This document shows positions 35,126 through 43,275 of a DNA stretch of 64,000 bases, in pieces (position 1 is the first letter of the stretch; each line of letters opens with the position of its first letter). The DNA lies in the NCBI RefSeq assembly GCF_000367365.1, contig NZ_BARF01000077.1, positions 62,001 through 126,000 on the forward strand. The letters are read 5' to 3'. The stretch comes from Streptomyces prunicolor NBRC 13075 (GTDB lineage Bacteria; Actinomycetota; Actinomycetes; Streptomycetales; Streptomycetaceae). The notes below the pieces were generated by a model. That model was not told the DNA's origin. It saw only the letters and a list, made by a program, of their open reading frames with translations, and did no database searches. Both the position numbers and the translations under genes were made by a program.

Positions 35126-36576
35126 GAAAGTCCGTACTCCTTCCACCGGCGGTCGACCTTCGCCGCCGTCTCCGGGTCGGACAGCACCATCTCGGGCCAG
35201 CCGCCGTCCCGCGTGTAGCCCTCCTCGGGCCACTTCCTCGTCGCGTCGATCCCCGCCTTGCCGCCCCAGAACTGCTGGTAGGAGGCATGGTCGAGATGAT
35301 CGACGGGTCCTTCCACGACCGAGAGGTCGCGGGCGTAGTCCGTGTTGCCGAGGGCCCGCCACGCGACCTCGTGCAGATCGTGGACGTCGCAGTCGGCGTC
35401 GACGACCACGATCAGCTTGGTCAGGGACATCATGTGCGCACCCCAGACCGCGTGCATCACCTTCTGGGCGTGCTTCGGGTACTTCTTGTCGATGGAGACG
35501 ATCGCGCAGTTGTGGAATCCGCCCGCTTCGGGCAGGTGGTAGTCCACGATGTCCGGCACGATGATCTTCAGCAGGGGGAGAAAGAAGCGCTCCGTCGCCC
35601 GCCCCAGCGGTCCGTCCTCCGTCGGAGGCCGGCCTACGACGATCGACTGAAGCAACGGCCGCTTCCGCATCGTCACGCAGTCGATGGTCAGCGCGGGGAA
35701 GGGTTCCTGCGGTGTGTAGAACCCGGTGTGATCCCCGAACGGCCCCTCCGGCAGCATCTCGCCGGGCTCCAACCACCCCTCGATGACGACCTCGGCCTGC
35801 GCGGGCACCTGCAACGGCACGGTCTTGCAGTCGACCATCTCGATCCGCTTGCCCGCGATGAACCCGGCGAAGAGGTACTCGTCGATGTCGCCGGGAAGGG
35901 GCGCGGTGGAGGCGTACGTCACGGCGGGCGGACACCCGAAGGCGATCGCGACCGGCAGCCGCTCGCCCTTCCTGGCCGCGACCTGGTAGTGGTTCCGGCT
36001 GTCCTTGTGGATCTGCCAGTGCATGCCGATGGTGCGCTTGTCGTGCCGCTGGAGCCGGTACAGCCCGAGATTCCGGACCCCGCTCTCCGGGTCCTTGGTG
36101 TGCGTGAGCCCGAGGTTGAAGAAGGACCCGCCGTCCTGCGGCCAGGTGAAGAGCGCGGGCAGGTCGTCGAGGTCGACGTCGTCACCCGTGAGCACCACCT
36201 CCTGCACCGGCGCGTCCTTGACCTTCTTCGGCGGTACGTGGGTCATCGACCCGAGCTTCCCGAAAGCGTCCCGCACCCCAACGAACCCCTGCGGCAGTTC
36301 GGGCCGCAGCAGCCCGCCGATCTTGTCGGAGATGTCGCCGTACGACTTCAGCCCGAGCGCCTTCAGCAGCCGCCGGTCGGTCCCGAAGACGTTCATGGCG
36401 AGGGGCATCGAGGACCCCTTCACCTTCTCGAAGAGGAGCGCGGGTCCACCGGCCTTCTGCACCCGGTCGACGATCTCCCCGACCTCCAGATAGGGGTCCA
36501 CCTCGGCCTTGATGCGCTTGAGGTCTCCCTCGCGCTCCAGTGCCCTGAGCAGGGAGCGAAGATCGTCGTAAGCCAT
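35122..36576 (-). CDS. ubiD: UbiD family menaquinone biosynthesis decarboxylase
   Basis: The 484-residue protein is a full UbiD decarboxylase: MAYDDLRSLLRALEREGDLKRIKAEVDPYLEVGEIVDR at the start, IGMHWQIHKDSRNHY, the cofactor-site region PEGPFGDHTGFYTP, and VVVDADCDVHDLHEV. It uses prenylated FMN made by UbiX to remove the ring carboxyl group during menaquinone synthesis. The next gene (mqnP) starts inside its stop codon. The actinobacterial gene is sometimes given mqn names; I keep the family name because naming differs between sources. Confidence 0.9.
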   Translation of the reverse strand: MAYDDLRSLLRALEREGDLKRIKAEVDPYLEVGEIVDRVQKAGGPALLFEKVKGSSMPLAMNVFGTDRRLLKALGLKSYGDISDKIGGLLRPELPQGFVGVRDAFGKLGSMTHVPPKKVKDAPVQEVVLTGDDVDLDDLPALFTWPQDGGSFFNLGLTHTKDPESGVRNLGLYRLQRHDKRTIGMHWQIHKDSRNHYQVAARKGERLPVAIAFGCPPAVTYASTAPLPGDIDEYLFAGFIAGKRIEMVDCKTVPLQVPAQAEVVIEGWLEPGEMLPEGPFGDHTGFYTPQEPFPALTIDCVTMRKRPLLQSIVVGRPPTEDGPLGRATERFFLPLLKIIVPDIVDYHLPEAGGFHNCAIVSIDKKYPKHAQKVMHAVWGAHMMSLTKLIVVVDADCDVHDLHEVAWRALGNTDYARDLSVVEGPVDHLDHASYQQFWGGKAGIDATRKWPEEGYTRDGGWPEMVLSDPETAAKVDRRWKEYGLS

Positions 36577-36652
36577 GTGTCCAAGTATCTGCCACCCGCT
36601 AACCTGACCCCGTCACCGGGGCCGTCTCACCACTCAGGAGAATCTCGCCACC

Positions 36653-36955
36653 ATGCTCAGGTATCTGCCCTTCCTGCTGGTCCTGGCTCTGTGCATCTAC
36701 GCCTTCGTGGACTGCCTGAACACGCCCGAGGAGGACGTACGGGGCATGCCGAAGCTGGCGTGGGTGTTCGTGATCCTGCTCTTCGGTGAGGTGCTGGTCG
36801 GCCCGATCGCATGGCTGATCGCGGGCCGGCCGCGGCGCACTGCGGACGGGGCGGCGGCGGAGACGCCGGGCCGGTGGATCGCGCCGGACGACAACCCCGA
36901 GTTCCTGAAGTCCCTGAACAAGGACGACCTCAAGGACGACCCCAAGCCCGAGTAG
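36653..36955 (+). CDS. PLDc_N-domain small membrane protein
   Basis: The 100-residue product has two hydrophobic helices (YLPFLLVLALCIYAFVDCLN and LAWVFVILLFGEVLVGPIAWLIAG) linked by TPEEDVRGMPK, the phospholipase D-type N-terminal (PLDc_N) membrane module, with a charged cytosolic tail ending DDLKDDPKPE. There is no catalytic PLD domain; stand-alone PLDc_N proteins are common in actinobacteria and have no assigned role. It is divergent from the ubiD-mqnP genes with a 76-bp gap. Confidence 0.78.
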   Translation: MLRYLPFLLVLALCIYAFVDCLNTPEEDVRGMPKLAWVFVILLFGEVLVGPIAWLIAGRPRRTADGAAAETPGRWIAPDDNPEFLKSLNKDDLKDDPKPE

Positions 36956-37074
36956 AAGCGAAGTGAGCCGAGTAGACGTGAAGTGAGTACGTGCAGGTTG
37001 TACGCCGGTGAGCGGCCCGGTACGGACAATGCGCCTCTGGGCCCGGACCGGCAGGAACCGGACACTTACCTCGC

Positions 37075-38511
37075 ATGACGACTGCTCCCGCCGACTCAAC
37101 CGGCACCCTCGCCCCCGAATACGGTGACAAGGTCATCGCCGTGGAGACGGCCGGTGCCGAGCCGATCCCCGACGCCGAACGCCACGGCAGCCCGCTCCAG
37201 CTCCTCTGGACCTGGGCCTCCCCGAACATCGAGTTCGCGACCGTCTACATCGGCGTGATCTCGGTCCTCTTCTTCGGCCTGAGCTTCTGGCAGGCGACCG
37301 CGGCGATCGTCCTGGGCACGGGCCTCGGCGCGATCACCCAGGGCTTCCTCTCCCTGGACGGCCCGCGCTTCGGCGTCCCGCAGATGGTGATCGGCCGCTT
37401 CTCCTTCGGCTTCCGCGGCAACATCCTCCCGTCGGCGGCCAACGGCCTTGTGGCGGGCGTCGGTTGGTTCGCGGTGAACAGCGTGAGCGCGGCGTTCGCA
37501 CTGAACACACTGACGGACCTACGCCCCCTCCCGTCCCTCCTCCTCGTGGTCGTGGCCGAGATCCTCATCGGCTTCATCGGCCACAACTTCGTGCACACCT
37601 TCGAGAAGTACGCGTTCCCGGCGCTCGCGGTGATCTTCGTGCTGGCCGGCGTGTGGACCTTCAAGGACGCGCACCTCGGCGGGGGCGGCACGGGCGGCGG
37701 AGTGGGCGGCTTCCTCCTGGCGCTCAGCGCGTCCTGGGGCTACGCGGCGGGCTGGAACCCGTACGCCACGGACTACGCGCGCTACCTCCCGCGCACGGCG
37801 AACAAGTTCAAGACGATCCTGTACCCCGCCGTCGGCCTGTTCGTGTCGGTGACGTTCGTGGCGGTGATGGGAGCGGCTTCGGCAACGCTCCTGGCCCCCA
37901 AGGACGCAACGCCCACGGCGGCCTTCACCGGCCATCTCCCGTCCTGGCTCGGCAACTTGGTACTCCTCGCGATCATCCTCGGCGCGATCTCGGCGAACGC
38001 CCTGAACGTCTACTCCGGCGCGATCTCCCTCGCCGCGCTCGGCCTGAAGCTCCCCCCGTGGCTGAACCGCGGCGTCCTGGTGGTGGTGTCCGGGGTGGCC
38101 GGTACGGCGGCGGCCTGGGCGTCACTGTCCGACGCGGGCTCGGCGTACGAGGCGTTCCTGCTGGTGATCGCGTACTGGGTGGCGCCGTGGCTGGGCGTGG
38201 TCCTGGTGGAGCGCTGGTTCCAGTCCCGCACACCCACCGAGGAACTGGCCCCCCGCCTGACCGACCCCACCTTCACCAACTGGCCAGGCCTGGCAGCCCT
38301 GTTGATCGGCATCGGAGTCTCGGTCCCGCTCTTCTCCAACCAGGAGGACTACGTCGGCTACGTCCCGAAGCACTGGCCGTCCTTCGGCGACAGCACGCCG
38401 ATCGTGGGCTTCGTACTGAGCGCGCTGCTGTACCTGGCGCTGCGCAAGGCACTGGCCCCGAAGGGCGGGGTCCAGTTTCAGCCCACCGGTGCCGACAGTG
38501 CCGACGACTGA
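37075..38511 (+). CDS. NCS1 family nucleobase permease
   Basis: The 478-residue membrane protein has 12 predicted helices and the NCS1 signature region near the start: ASPNIEFATVYIGVISVLFFGLSFWQA, then GPRFGVPQMVIGRFSFGFRGN and SWGYAAGWNPYATDYARYLPR. NCS1 carriers import cytosine, purines, allantoin or hydantoins with Na+ or H+. A cytosine-deaminase-like gene with a PucR regulator lies about 10 kb away, so cytosine is a possible cargo, but this is a guess. Its 3' end overlaps the next convergent gene by 34 bp. Confidence 0.88.
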   Translation: MTTAPADSTGTLAPEYGDKVIAVETAGAEPIPDAERHGSPLQLLWTWASPNIEFATVYIGVISVLFFGLSFWQATAAIVLGTGLGAITQGFLSLDGPRFGVPQMVIGRFSFGFRGNILPSAANGLVAGVGWFAVNSVSAAFALNTLTDLRPLPSLLLVVVAEILIGFIGHNFVHTFEKYAFPALAVIFVLAGVWTFKDAHLGGGGTGGGVGGFLLALSASWGYAAGWNPYATDYARYLPRTANKFKTILYPAVGLFVSVTFVAVMGAASATLLAPKDATPTAAFTGHLPSWLGNLVLLAIILGAISANALNVYSGAISLAALGLKLPPWLNRGVLVVVSGVAGTAAAWASLSDAGSAYEAFLLVIAYWVAPWLGVVLVERWFQSRTPTEELAPRLTDPTFTNWPGLAALLIGIGVSVPLFSNQEDYVGYVPKHWPSFGDSTPIVGFVLSALLYLALRKALAPKGGVQFQPTGADSADD

Positions 38512-39131
38512 TCCACGTACTCGACCTTGATGTACCGGGCGTTCTTCGCCCCGTACGCCTTCTTGATGATCGGCTCGGCCTTGTCGGGGTCATCGACCCC
38601 GACCCGGACGAACCCCCGCTCGTTCACGCCGACTTCGCGCATCCGGAAGGTTCCGTCCCAGCGTTTCATGTCGTCGCCGATGCGGTCGGAGAGCTTGTCG
38701 AGGCTCTTCCGGCTGACGTCGGAGTCGTGCAGCCGGACGGTCACGCCCTTCAGCGCCGCGCCGCAGACATCGGCGTCGAAGCGGGCGGAGGGGACGCGCC
38801 AGACGTCGAGAGTCTGCGTCTTGTCGTTCACGGACAGCCCGGTGTAGACAGCCGCGTAGCTGCCCGCCCCCAGCGCGTCGACGTGACCGGCGAGCCGGTA
38901 CATGGGGCTGTTGTCATCGCCGGTGGGGAGACTGCCGACGGGCCGGGTGCCGACGCACCGCTCGGGGGCACTGACCTTTGGCACCTTGGACACCTCGGGC
39001 ACCTTGGACGCTTTGGGCGCGGCCACGTCCACGTCGGCGTGGCCGGTCTCCAGTTCGTCTACGTACAGAGCGGCGCCCAGCACCACTCCCGCGGTCGCAA
39101 CGGCCGCCACGATCCAGCTGCGATTCCTCAT
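38478..39131 (-). CDS. Membrane-anchored exported protein of unknown function
   Basis: From the ATG at 39131 the 217-residue protein has an N-terminal hydrophobic helix (SWIVAAVATAGVVLGAALYV), a short linker with repeats of the form KxSKVPEVSKVPKVS, and an extracytoplasmic domain (CVGTRPVGSLPTGDDNSPMYRL...FRMREVGVNERGFVRVGVDDPDKAEPIIKKAYG). No active-site motif is recognised. Two cysteines could form a disulphide. A longer in-frame start at 39227 is less likely because it puts 32 residues before the signal anchor. Confidence 0.6.
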   Translation of the reverse strand: MRNRSWIVAAVATAGVVLGAALYVDELETGHADVDVAAPKASKVPEVSKVPKVSAPERCVGTRPVGSLPTGDDNSPMYRLAGHVDALGAGSYAAVYTGLSVNDKTQTLDVWRVPSARFDADVCGAALKGVTVRLHDSDVSRKSLDKLSDRIGDDMKRWDGTFRMREVGVNERGFVRVGVDDPDKAEPIIKKAYGAKNARYIKVEYVDQSSALSAPVG

Positions 39132-39162
39132 GCGACTGTGACGCCGGAGCGGGCAGAAGGGT

Positions 39163-39510
39163 TCAGGCCTGGCCGTCCGCCCGCAGCACAAGGCCCAGCA
39201 GCCCGGGAAAACGCCCCTCGAACTCATCCCTGCGCAGCCGGTTGACCCGCTTGGGCCCTTCGTCGCGCTGCTCCACGATCCCGGCGCCGCGCAACACGGC
39301 GAAGTGATGACTCAGCGCGGCCTTGCCGACGGGCACGTCGAAGCTCCCGCACGTGCGCGACCAGTCGTCGGACCCCGCCAACTCCCTTACGAGGGTGAGG
39401 CGTACGGGGTCGGCGAGCGCGGCGAGGGCGGTCTGCACGGGGACGTCGTCGGGGTGGGTGTGTTCGGGGGCGGCCCGATGACTTCCAGTGGTGCGGTCTC
39501 GCTGCGCCAT
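39163..39510 (-). CDS. ArsR family repressor
   Basis: The 115-residue protein starts at the ATG at 39510 and has a winged helix-turn-helix of the ArsR type (VQTALAALADPVRLTLVRELAGSDDWSRTCGSFDVPVGKAALSHHFAVLRGAGIVEQRDEGPKRVNRLRRDEFEGRFPGLL). Two acidic/His groups are present, but only one Cys is found (RTCGS), so it is not a classic arsenic or cadmium sensor; a redox- or quinone-sensing role is possible. It is divergent from a quinone-oxidoreductase-like gene, with a 36-bp palindrome between them. Confidence 0.88.
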   Translation of the reverse strand: MAQRDRTTGSHRAAPEHTHPDDVPVQTALAALADPVRLTLVRELAGSDDWSRTCGSFDVPVGKAALSHHFAVLRGAGIVEQRDEGPKRVNRLRRDEFEGRFPGLLGLVLRADGQA

Positions 39511-39567
39511 GCCGTCCTCCCGCTCCCTCTCCCACGTTCCCGCGCGCTCTCGCTTGCGGGGTGTTCG

Positions 39568-39603
39568 ATGAAAACCATACACTCGCAAGTGTTCGCTTTT
39601 CAT
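39568..39603. promoter_or_regulatory. 36-bp palindromic operator between ArsR and oxidoreductase genes
   Basis: Three nested arms are symmetric around 39585/39586: ATGAAAA (39568-39574) with TTTTCAT (39597-39603), and ACACT (39579-39583) with AGTGT (39588-39592). It is the only region between the two divergent genes that is not GC-rich. This is almost surely the repressor's binding site and overlaps both promoters. Confidence 0.75.
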
Positions 39604-39628
39604 TGAACAGTCGAGCAGGGAGTCCGGC

Positions 39629-40603
39629 ATGCGCGCGGTAGAGATCCAGGAGTACGGCGGTCCCGAGGTCCTGAAACTCGTGGAGACGGAGACACCGCGC
39701 CCCGGCCCCGGCCAGGTGAGCGTCGACGTGGCGTACACCGGGGTGAACTTCGCCGACCTCAAGGCGCGCGGCGAGGGATACCGGGTGCCAAGTCTCCCTT
39801 TCGTACCGGGACTTGAGGTCTCCGGCCGGGTAAGGGAGATCGGCGCCGACGTCGAAGGTCTCACCGTGGGCCAGGAGGTGGCGGCCCTGACGGCGGGCGG
39901 CGGGTACGCGGAGGTGGCCGTCACCGACGCGAGAATGGTCTTCCCACTCCCCGAGGGCGTGGACCTCCGCACGGCCGCCACGCTCCCCACGGTCCTCCCG
40001 ACCGCGTACGCCCTCGTCCACACCGTCGGCCGCCTCCAGCCCGGCGAGACGCTGCTCGTGCAGGGCGCGGCGGGCGGAATCGGCACGGTGGTGGGGCAGT
40101 TGGCGCGGGCGGCGGGGGCGGGTTCCGTGTACGGGGTCGTATCGAGCGCGGCGAAGGCGGAGTTCGCGCGGGGGTACGGCTACGACGAGGTGTTCGTGGG
40201 CGAGTTCGAGTCACCGGTGCGGGCGGCGACGGCCGGGCGCGGGGTGGACCTCGCGCTGGACCCGGTGGGCGGCGACACCCTCAGGCACAGCCTCGCTTCC
40301 CTCGCGACCTACGGCCGCCTGGTCTCCTTCGGCAACGCGAGCTCGGCGAAGCCGTGGCAGGTGGGCCAACCCGAGCTGTACCCCGGCGCCTTCTCGGTCT
40401 CCGGCTTCTCGATCCTGACCCTGGCCCAGAACGACCCGGCAGCCCTACGAGCCCTGACGGAGCGGGCGTTCGCGACGGTGGTCGACGGCACGGTGTCTTT
40501 GCCGGTGACTGGAGAGTTCGGGTTGGAGGAGGCGGCGGAGGCGCATCGGGTGATGGGGGCGCGGACGAGCACGGGGAAGTTGCTGATCAGGGTGGCGGAG
40601 TAA
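39629..40603 (+). CDS. Zinc-independent MDR alcohol dehydrogenase / NADPH:quinone oxidoreductase
   Basis: The 324-residue protein belongs to the medium-chain reductase quinone oxidoreductases: MRAVEIQEYGGPEVLKLVETETPRPGPGQVSVDVAYTGVNFADLKARGEGY, and the NADPH loop LLVQGAAGGIGTVVGQLARAAGAG. It lacks the Cys ligands for catalytic zinc, as expected for QOR/zeta-crystallin types, which reduce quinones or enones with NADPH. GAGCAGGGAG precedes the ATG. The divergent ArsR repressor and shared palindrome suggest it is induced by a small electrophile. Confidence 0.9.
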   Translation: MRAVEIQEYGGPEVLKLVETETPRPGPGQVSVDVAYTGVNFADLKARGEGYRVPSLPFVPGLEVSGRVREIGADVEGLTVGQEVAALTAGGGYAEVAVTDARMVFPLPEGVDLRTAATLPTVLPTAYALVHTVGRLQPGETLLVQGAAGGIGTVVGQLARAAGAGSVYGVVSSAAKAEFARGYGYDEVFVGEFESPVRAATAGRGVDLALDPVGGDTLRHSLASLATYGRLVSFGNASSAKPWQVGQPELYPGAFSVSGFSILTLAQNDPAALRALTERAFATVVDGTVSLPVTGEFGLEEAAEAHRVMGARTSTGKLLIRVAE

Positions 40604-40616
40604 GTACCTTTCGTAC

Positions 40617-41216
40617 ATGGAGTACGTGAAGATGCGCGCGATCGCGGAGGAGCTTGAGGCATACGCCCAGGGGCTTGAGGGGACGTGGCGCGTCGAGATC
40701 GGTCCGTCGGGTCCGGTGCTGGCGATGGTGCGCTCGTCGAAGCGACGCGAGGGCACGGTTCGCCGCATCCGCGAGCAGTTGGCCAAGCAACTGGCCGGCA
40801 CGCATCCCGGCTACATCTGCGCGAACGGGCCCGAGATCGAGGACCCGTCGATCGGTCGTATGCGGCGTCCGAACGCCGTCGTCATCCCCGAGGCCGTACT
40901 CGACGAGGAAGGGTTCGCGGTCGACGCGACACAGGTGCTGGCCGTGATCGAGATCGCCTCGCCGTGCGACCCGAGCGACGGCTACGGCGGCGAGGCACTC
41001 GCCGCCTATCCCGCTATGGGCATCGCCCACTACCTGATCGTCGACCCGCGCACCGGCACCATCGAGGTCCACTCCGATCCATGCAGGACCGGGTACGCCC
41101 GCAAGGACCCCTACATCTTCGGGGACACAGTGCCCTTCGGCCCCTGGACGGTGAACACGTCCGCCTTCCGCCGCTACGGCAAGGCCGGCAACGACGTCAC
41201 CGAAGAGCCGCCGTGA
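40617..41216 (+). CDS. Uma2 family (PD-(D/E)XK-like) protein
   Basis: The 199-residue protein shows the Uma2 order (RRPNAVVIPEAVLDEEG, VLAVIEIASPCDPSDGYGGEALAAYPAMGIAHYLIVDPRTGTIEVHS), but the first half is diverged and the usual PD is PN (RRPNAVVIPE). It starts 14 bp after the oxidoreductase gene and may be on its transcript. Distantly related to the Uma2 protein at 33604-34176. Role unknown; the changed motif means catalysis should not be assumed. It overlaps the convergent DUF397 gene by 20 bp. Confidence 0.8.
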   Translation: MEYVKMRAIAEELEAYAQGLEGTWRVEIGPSGPVLAMVRSSKRREGTVRRIREQLAKQLAGTHPGYICANGPEIEDPSIGRMRRPNAVVIPEAVLDEEGFAVDATQVLAVIEIASPCDPSDGYGGEALAAYPAMGIAHYLIVDPRTGTIEVHSDPCRTGYARKDPYIFGDTVPFGPWTVNTSAFRRYGKAGNDVTEEPP

Positions 41217-41388
41217 ACGCCGACCAGGCAGAACGGGTGAGCATCAGTACCGGGCCCTCGGACACCTTGCTGTCACGCACCGGCACGACGGCGGGGATAG
41301 CGGGGGCGATTTCCACGCAGTCGCCGCCGTTCTCGCCGCTGTAGCTGCTCTTGATCCAAGTCGCCGCGCCCAGCTCATGCCTGTCCAT
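41197..41388 (-). CDS. DUF397 domain protein (copy 1)
   Basis: The 63-residue protein is a single DUF397 domain (LGAATWIKSSYSGENGGDCVEIAPAIPAVVPVRDSKVSEGPVLMLTRSAWSAFTAALR). The start at 41388 matches the paralogue at 41437; an ATG at 41406 would add six residues. In Streptomyces, DUF397 proteins work with XRE/WhiJ-type regulators in development and antibiotic control, probably as antagonists. It is the third gene after the XRE regulator and nearly identical to copy 2. Confidence 0.85.
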   Translation of the reverse strand: MDRHELGAATWIKSSYSGENGGDCVEIAPAIPAVVPVRDSKVSEGPVLMLTRSAWSAFTAALR

Positions 41389-41630
41389 GACGATCAGCAT
41401 AGGCACGAACTACCGCCCAGCAAGGGGGCGTTCGGGTCAGCGAAGAGCACCCGTGAACGCCGACCAAGCAGCACGCGTGACGACCACCACCGGGCCCTCG
41501 ACGACCTTGCTGTCACGCACCGGCACCACGGCGGGGATAGCGGGGGCGATTTCCACGCAGTCGCCGCCGTTGTTGTCGCTGTAGCTGCTCTTGATCCAAG
41601 TCGCCGCGCCGAGCTGGTGCCTGTCCATGG
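41213..41630. repeat. Tandem duplication of the DUF397 gene
   Basis: The segment 41213-41390 recurs at 41452-41630 with scattered substitutions (period about 240 bp). Differences cluster near the C-terminal codons, while the middle (GGCGATTTCCACGCAGTCGC and flanks) is the same in both. Confidence 0.85.
41437..41628 (-). CDS. DUF397 domain protein (copy 2)
   Basis: The 63-residue protein (MDRHQLGAATWIKSSYSDNNGGDCVEIAPAIPAVVPVRDSKVVEGPVVVVTRAAWSAFTGALR) is about 80-85% identical to copy 1, and the DNA of both genes is nearly the same over 180 bp, so the pair is a tandem duplication. Its first 116 bp overlap the 3' end of the XRE gene in another frame, an unusually long overlap. The ATG lies within the C-terminal coding part of the XRE gene. 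Confidence 0.85.
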   Translation of the reverse strand: MDRHQLGAATWIKSSYSDNNGGDCVEIAPAIPAVVPVRDSKVVEGPVVVVTRAAWSAFTGALR

Positions 41631-42457
41631 TGCTCGTAACCCTCCATCGCGTCGCTGATCAGAGCGGCGGATTCGCGGGCCGACAGGATGTCCGCCCTGA
41701 GCACATCATAGGCCTGACTGTGGCGCGCGAAGACGGCCGGATCGTCGGCGAAATACCCACGGTCCAGCGACTCCGAGTACACCCACTCATGCCCGTCGGG
41801 CAGCTTGATCAGCGAGAAGGAGTTGCGGGGGCGGATGAGTCCGAAGAGTCCCGCAGGGACTACCTGGATACGAATGTTGGGGCGCTGTCCGGCCTCCAGC
41901 AGACGCGCGCACTGGTCCCGCATGACCTCCGGGCTCCCCACCGCGTTGCGCAGACAGCTCTCGTCCAGCACCGCGACATACAGGGGCCCTTCGTCGGCGA
42001 AGAAGCGCGGCTGGCGACTCAACCTGGCCCGGACGCGCTCCTCCACCTCCTCACCGCTCGCAATCTGAGAGAACAGCGCGTGCGCATAGCCCGGGGTCTG
42101 CAACAACCCTGGAATGACACGCTCTTGATACGCCCGCAGCGCGACAGCCTGCGCATCCATCTCAGCTCGCCGCTCGAACCAATCCGGATGCTGCACCTCG
42201 GGGTACCAGTCGATCTGGCGCCACATCCGCAGCAACGCCCCACCCGTGTGCAGGATTTCGTCACACGTCTTCGCGAACGACTCCTGCGGAACCCGTGTCC
42301 CCGCCTCGATCTTGGCCACATGAGAACGGTCGCAGTGGAGTTGCCGGGCCAAAGCCTCCTGCGTGAGCAACTCGGTCTCGCGATAGAAGCGGAGTAAGTC
42401 ACCGAACAGCACCGCGTTACTGACTCCGCCCGTGGCCTCCGCATTGCGATAGGTCAC
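41513..42457 (-). CDS. XRE family regulator with DUF5753 domain (WhiJ-like)
   Basis: A GTG at 42457, nine bases after GGAGGGGGG, gives a 314-residue protein. An N-terminal XRE helix-turn-helix (LLRFYRETELLTQEALARQLHCDRSHVAKIEAGTRVPQESFAKTCDEIL) is followed by a DUF5753 domain (ERVIPGLLQTPGYAHALF..., LDESCLRNAVGSPEVMRDQCARLLE). Such proteins usually end about where MEGYEHH lies; here another 38 residues (GQAPARRGDLDQEQLQRQQRRRLRGNR...) are encoded in the DUF397 gene's other frame. The neighbouring DUF397 genes are its likely partners. Confidence 0.85.
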   Translation of the reverse strand: MTYRNAEATGGVSNAVLFGDLLRFYRETELLTQEALARQLHCDRSHVAKIEAGTRVPQESFAKTCDEILHTGGALLRMWRQIDWYPEVQHPDWFERRAEMDAQAVALRAYQERVIPGLLQTPGYAHALFSQIASGEEVEERVRARLSRQPRFFADEGPLYVAVLDESCLRNAVGSPEVMRDQCARLLEAGQRPNIRIQVVPAGLFGLIRPRNSFSLIKLPDGHEWVYSESLDRGYFADDPAVFARHSQAYDVLRADILSARESAALISDAMEGYEHHGQAPARRGDLDQEQLQRQQRRRLRGNRPRYPRRGAGA

Positions 42458-42573
42458 CGAACCCGCCCCCCTCCGTGGCAATGGCCCAATGGCACGCGCC
42501 AAGCATTGATACGCACCGTTCCCCTAGGCGACTCTCAATACACCCAGAGTGATGAAGTGGCCCCGGAGTGAAC

Positions 42574-43209
42574 ATGGTTGAGCCGATCGCGAACCAGATC
42601 GAACAAGGAACGCTCGTCTACGACATCAGTACGAACAAGGTGGGTGAATACCGAGGCAAGGCAGGGCCCTACGCGATGCTGCGCCCGCTCGGCGGCGGCC
42701 GGGAGTGGGAGGCCCCACCGGAAGCCGTACGCCCGGCAACACCCCAGGAACGGCTGATCGCGAGCGTGAAGGCGGCCAACTCCCGCTCCTGGGTGGGTAA
42801 TTCCGTGCCGTACGACATCACCACACCCCCCGCCCCCGTCCCCGACTGCCAGCCCTGCTTCGACCTGGCCGCATTCCGGGACGACGCCCGTGCCCGCAAC
42901 GACGGCACCGCCGAGACCGACGCGAACGTCCTGCTGCGCCGGCACCAACACCGGGACCACGACATCCGACACCGCCGAATCTTCCGCTACGTGCCGTACT
43001 CGATCGTCCAAGACCCCACCGCGGAACCGGAGTACGAGGCCCACTGCGTCTCCGGCGACGACCACGACTGCGCCGCCACCTCCGGCCCCCACGCCAACCC
43101 GACCGACGTAGAGGAATGGCAACGCAAGCACACCCAGGAAACCCGGCACACCCGCTACCGCCGCAGCTTCGCGGACTACGCGGTGCTGGAGCCACAGCCT
43201 CAGGGCTGA
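42574..43209 (+). CDS. Two-part conserved Streptomyces protein (DUF7848-like C-terminus)
   Basis: The ATG at 42574 has GGAG five bases upstream. The first 55 residues (GTLVYDISTNKVGEYRGKAGPYAMLRPLGGGREWEAPPEAVRPAT) look like small proteins of WhiJ-like clusters, where a similar GEYxGxxGPYxxLRPLGGGxEW motif recurs. The last 70 residues (YEAHCVSGDDHDCAATSGPHANPTDVEEWQRKHTQETRHTRYRRS) look like DUF7848 with two Cys and two His that could bind a metal. The two are usually separate genes as far as I recall, so this may be a fusion. It is divergent from the XRE gene. Confidence 0.6.
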   Translation: MVEPIANQIEQGTLVYDISTNKVGEYRGKAGPYAMLRPLGGGREWEAPPEAVRPATPQERLIASVKAANSRSWVGNSVPYDITTPPAPVPDCQPCFDLAAFRDDARARNDGTAETDANVLLRRHQHRDHDIRHRRIFRYVPYSIVQDPTAEPEYEAHCVSGDDHDCAATSGPHANPTDVEEWQRKHTQETRHTRYRRSFADYAVLEPQPQG

Positions 43210-43275
43210 ACAGGCCCCCCACGCCAACACGTGACCGTCGGGACACCGACAAGGCCCCACCAACAAGGCCCCACC

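Noticed and set aside
40617-41216. Uma2 proteins as restriction or defence nucleases
   Set aside because: The fold is nuclease-like, but the second copy lacks the usual PD and neither is next to a methylase or other defence gene, so no defence claim is made.
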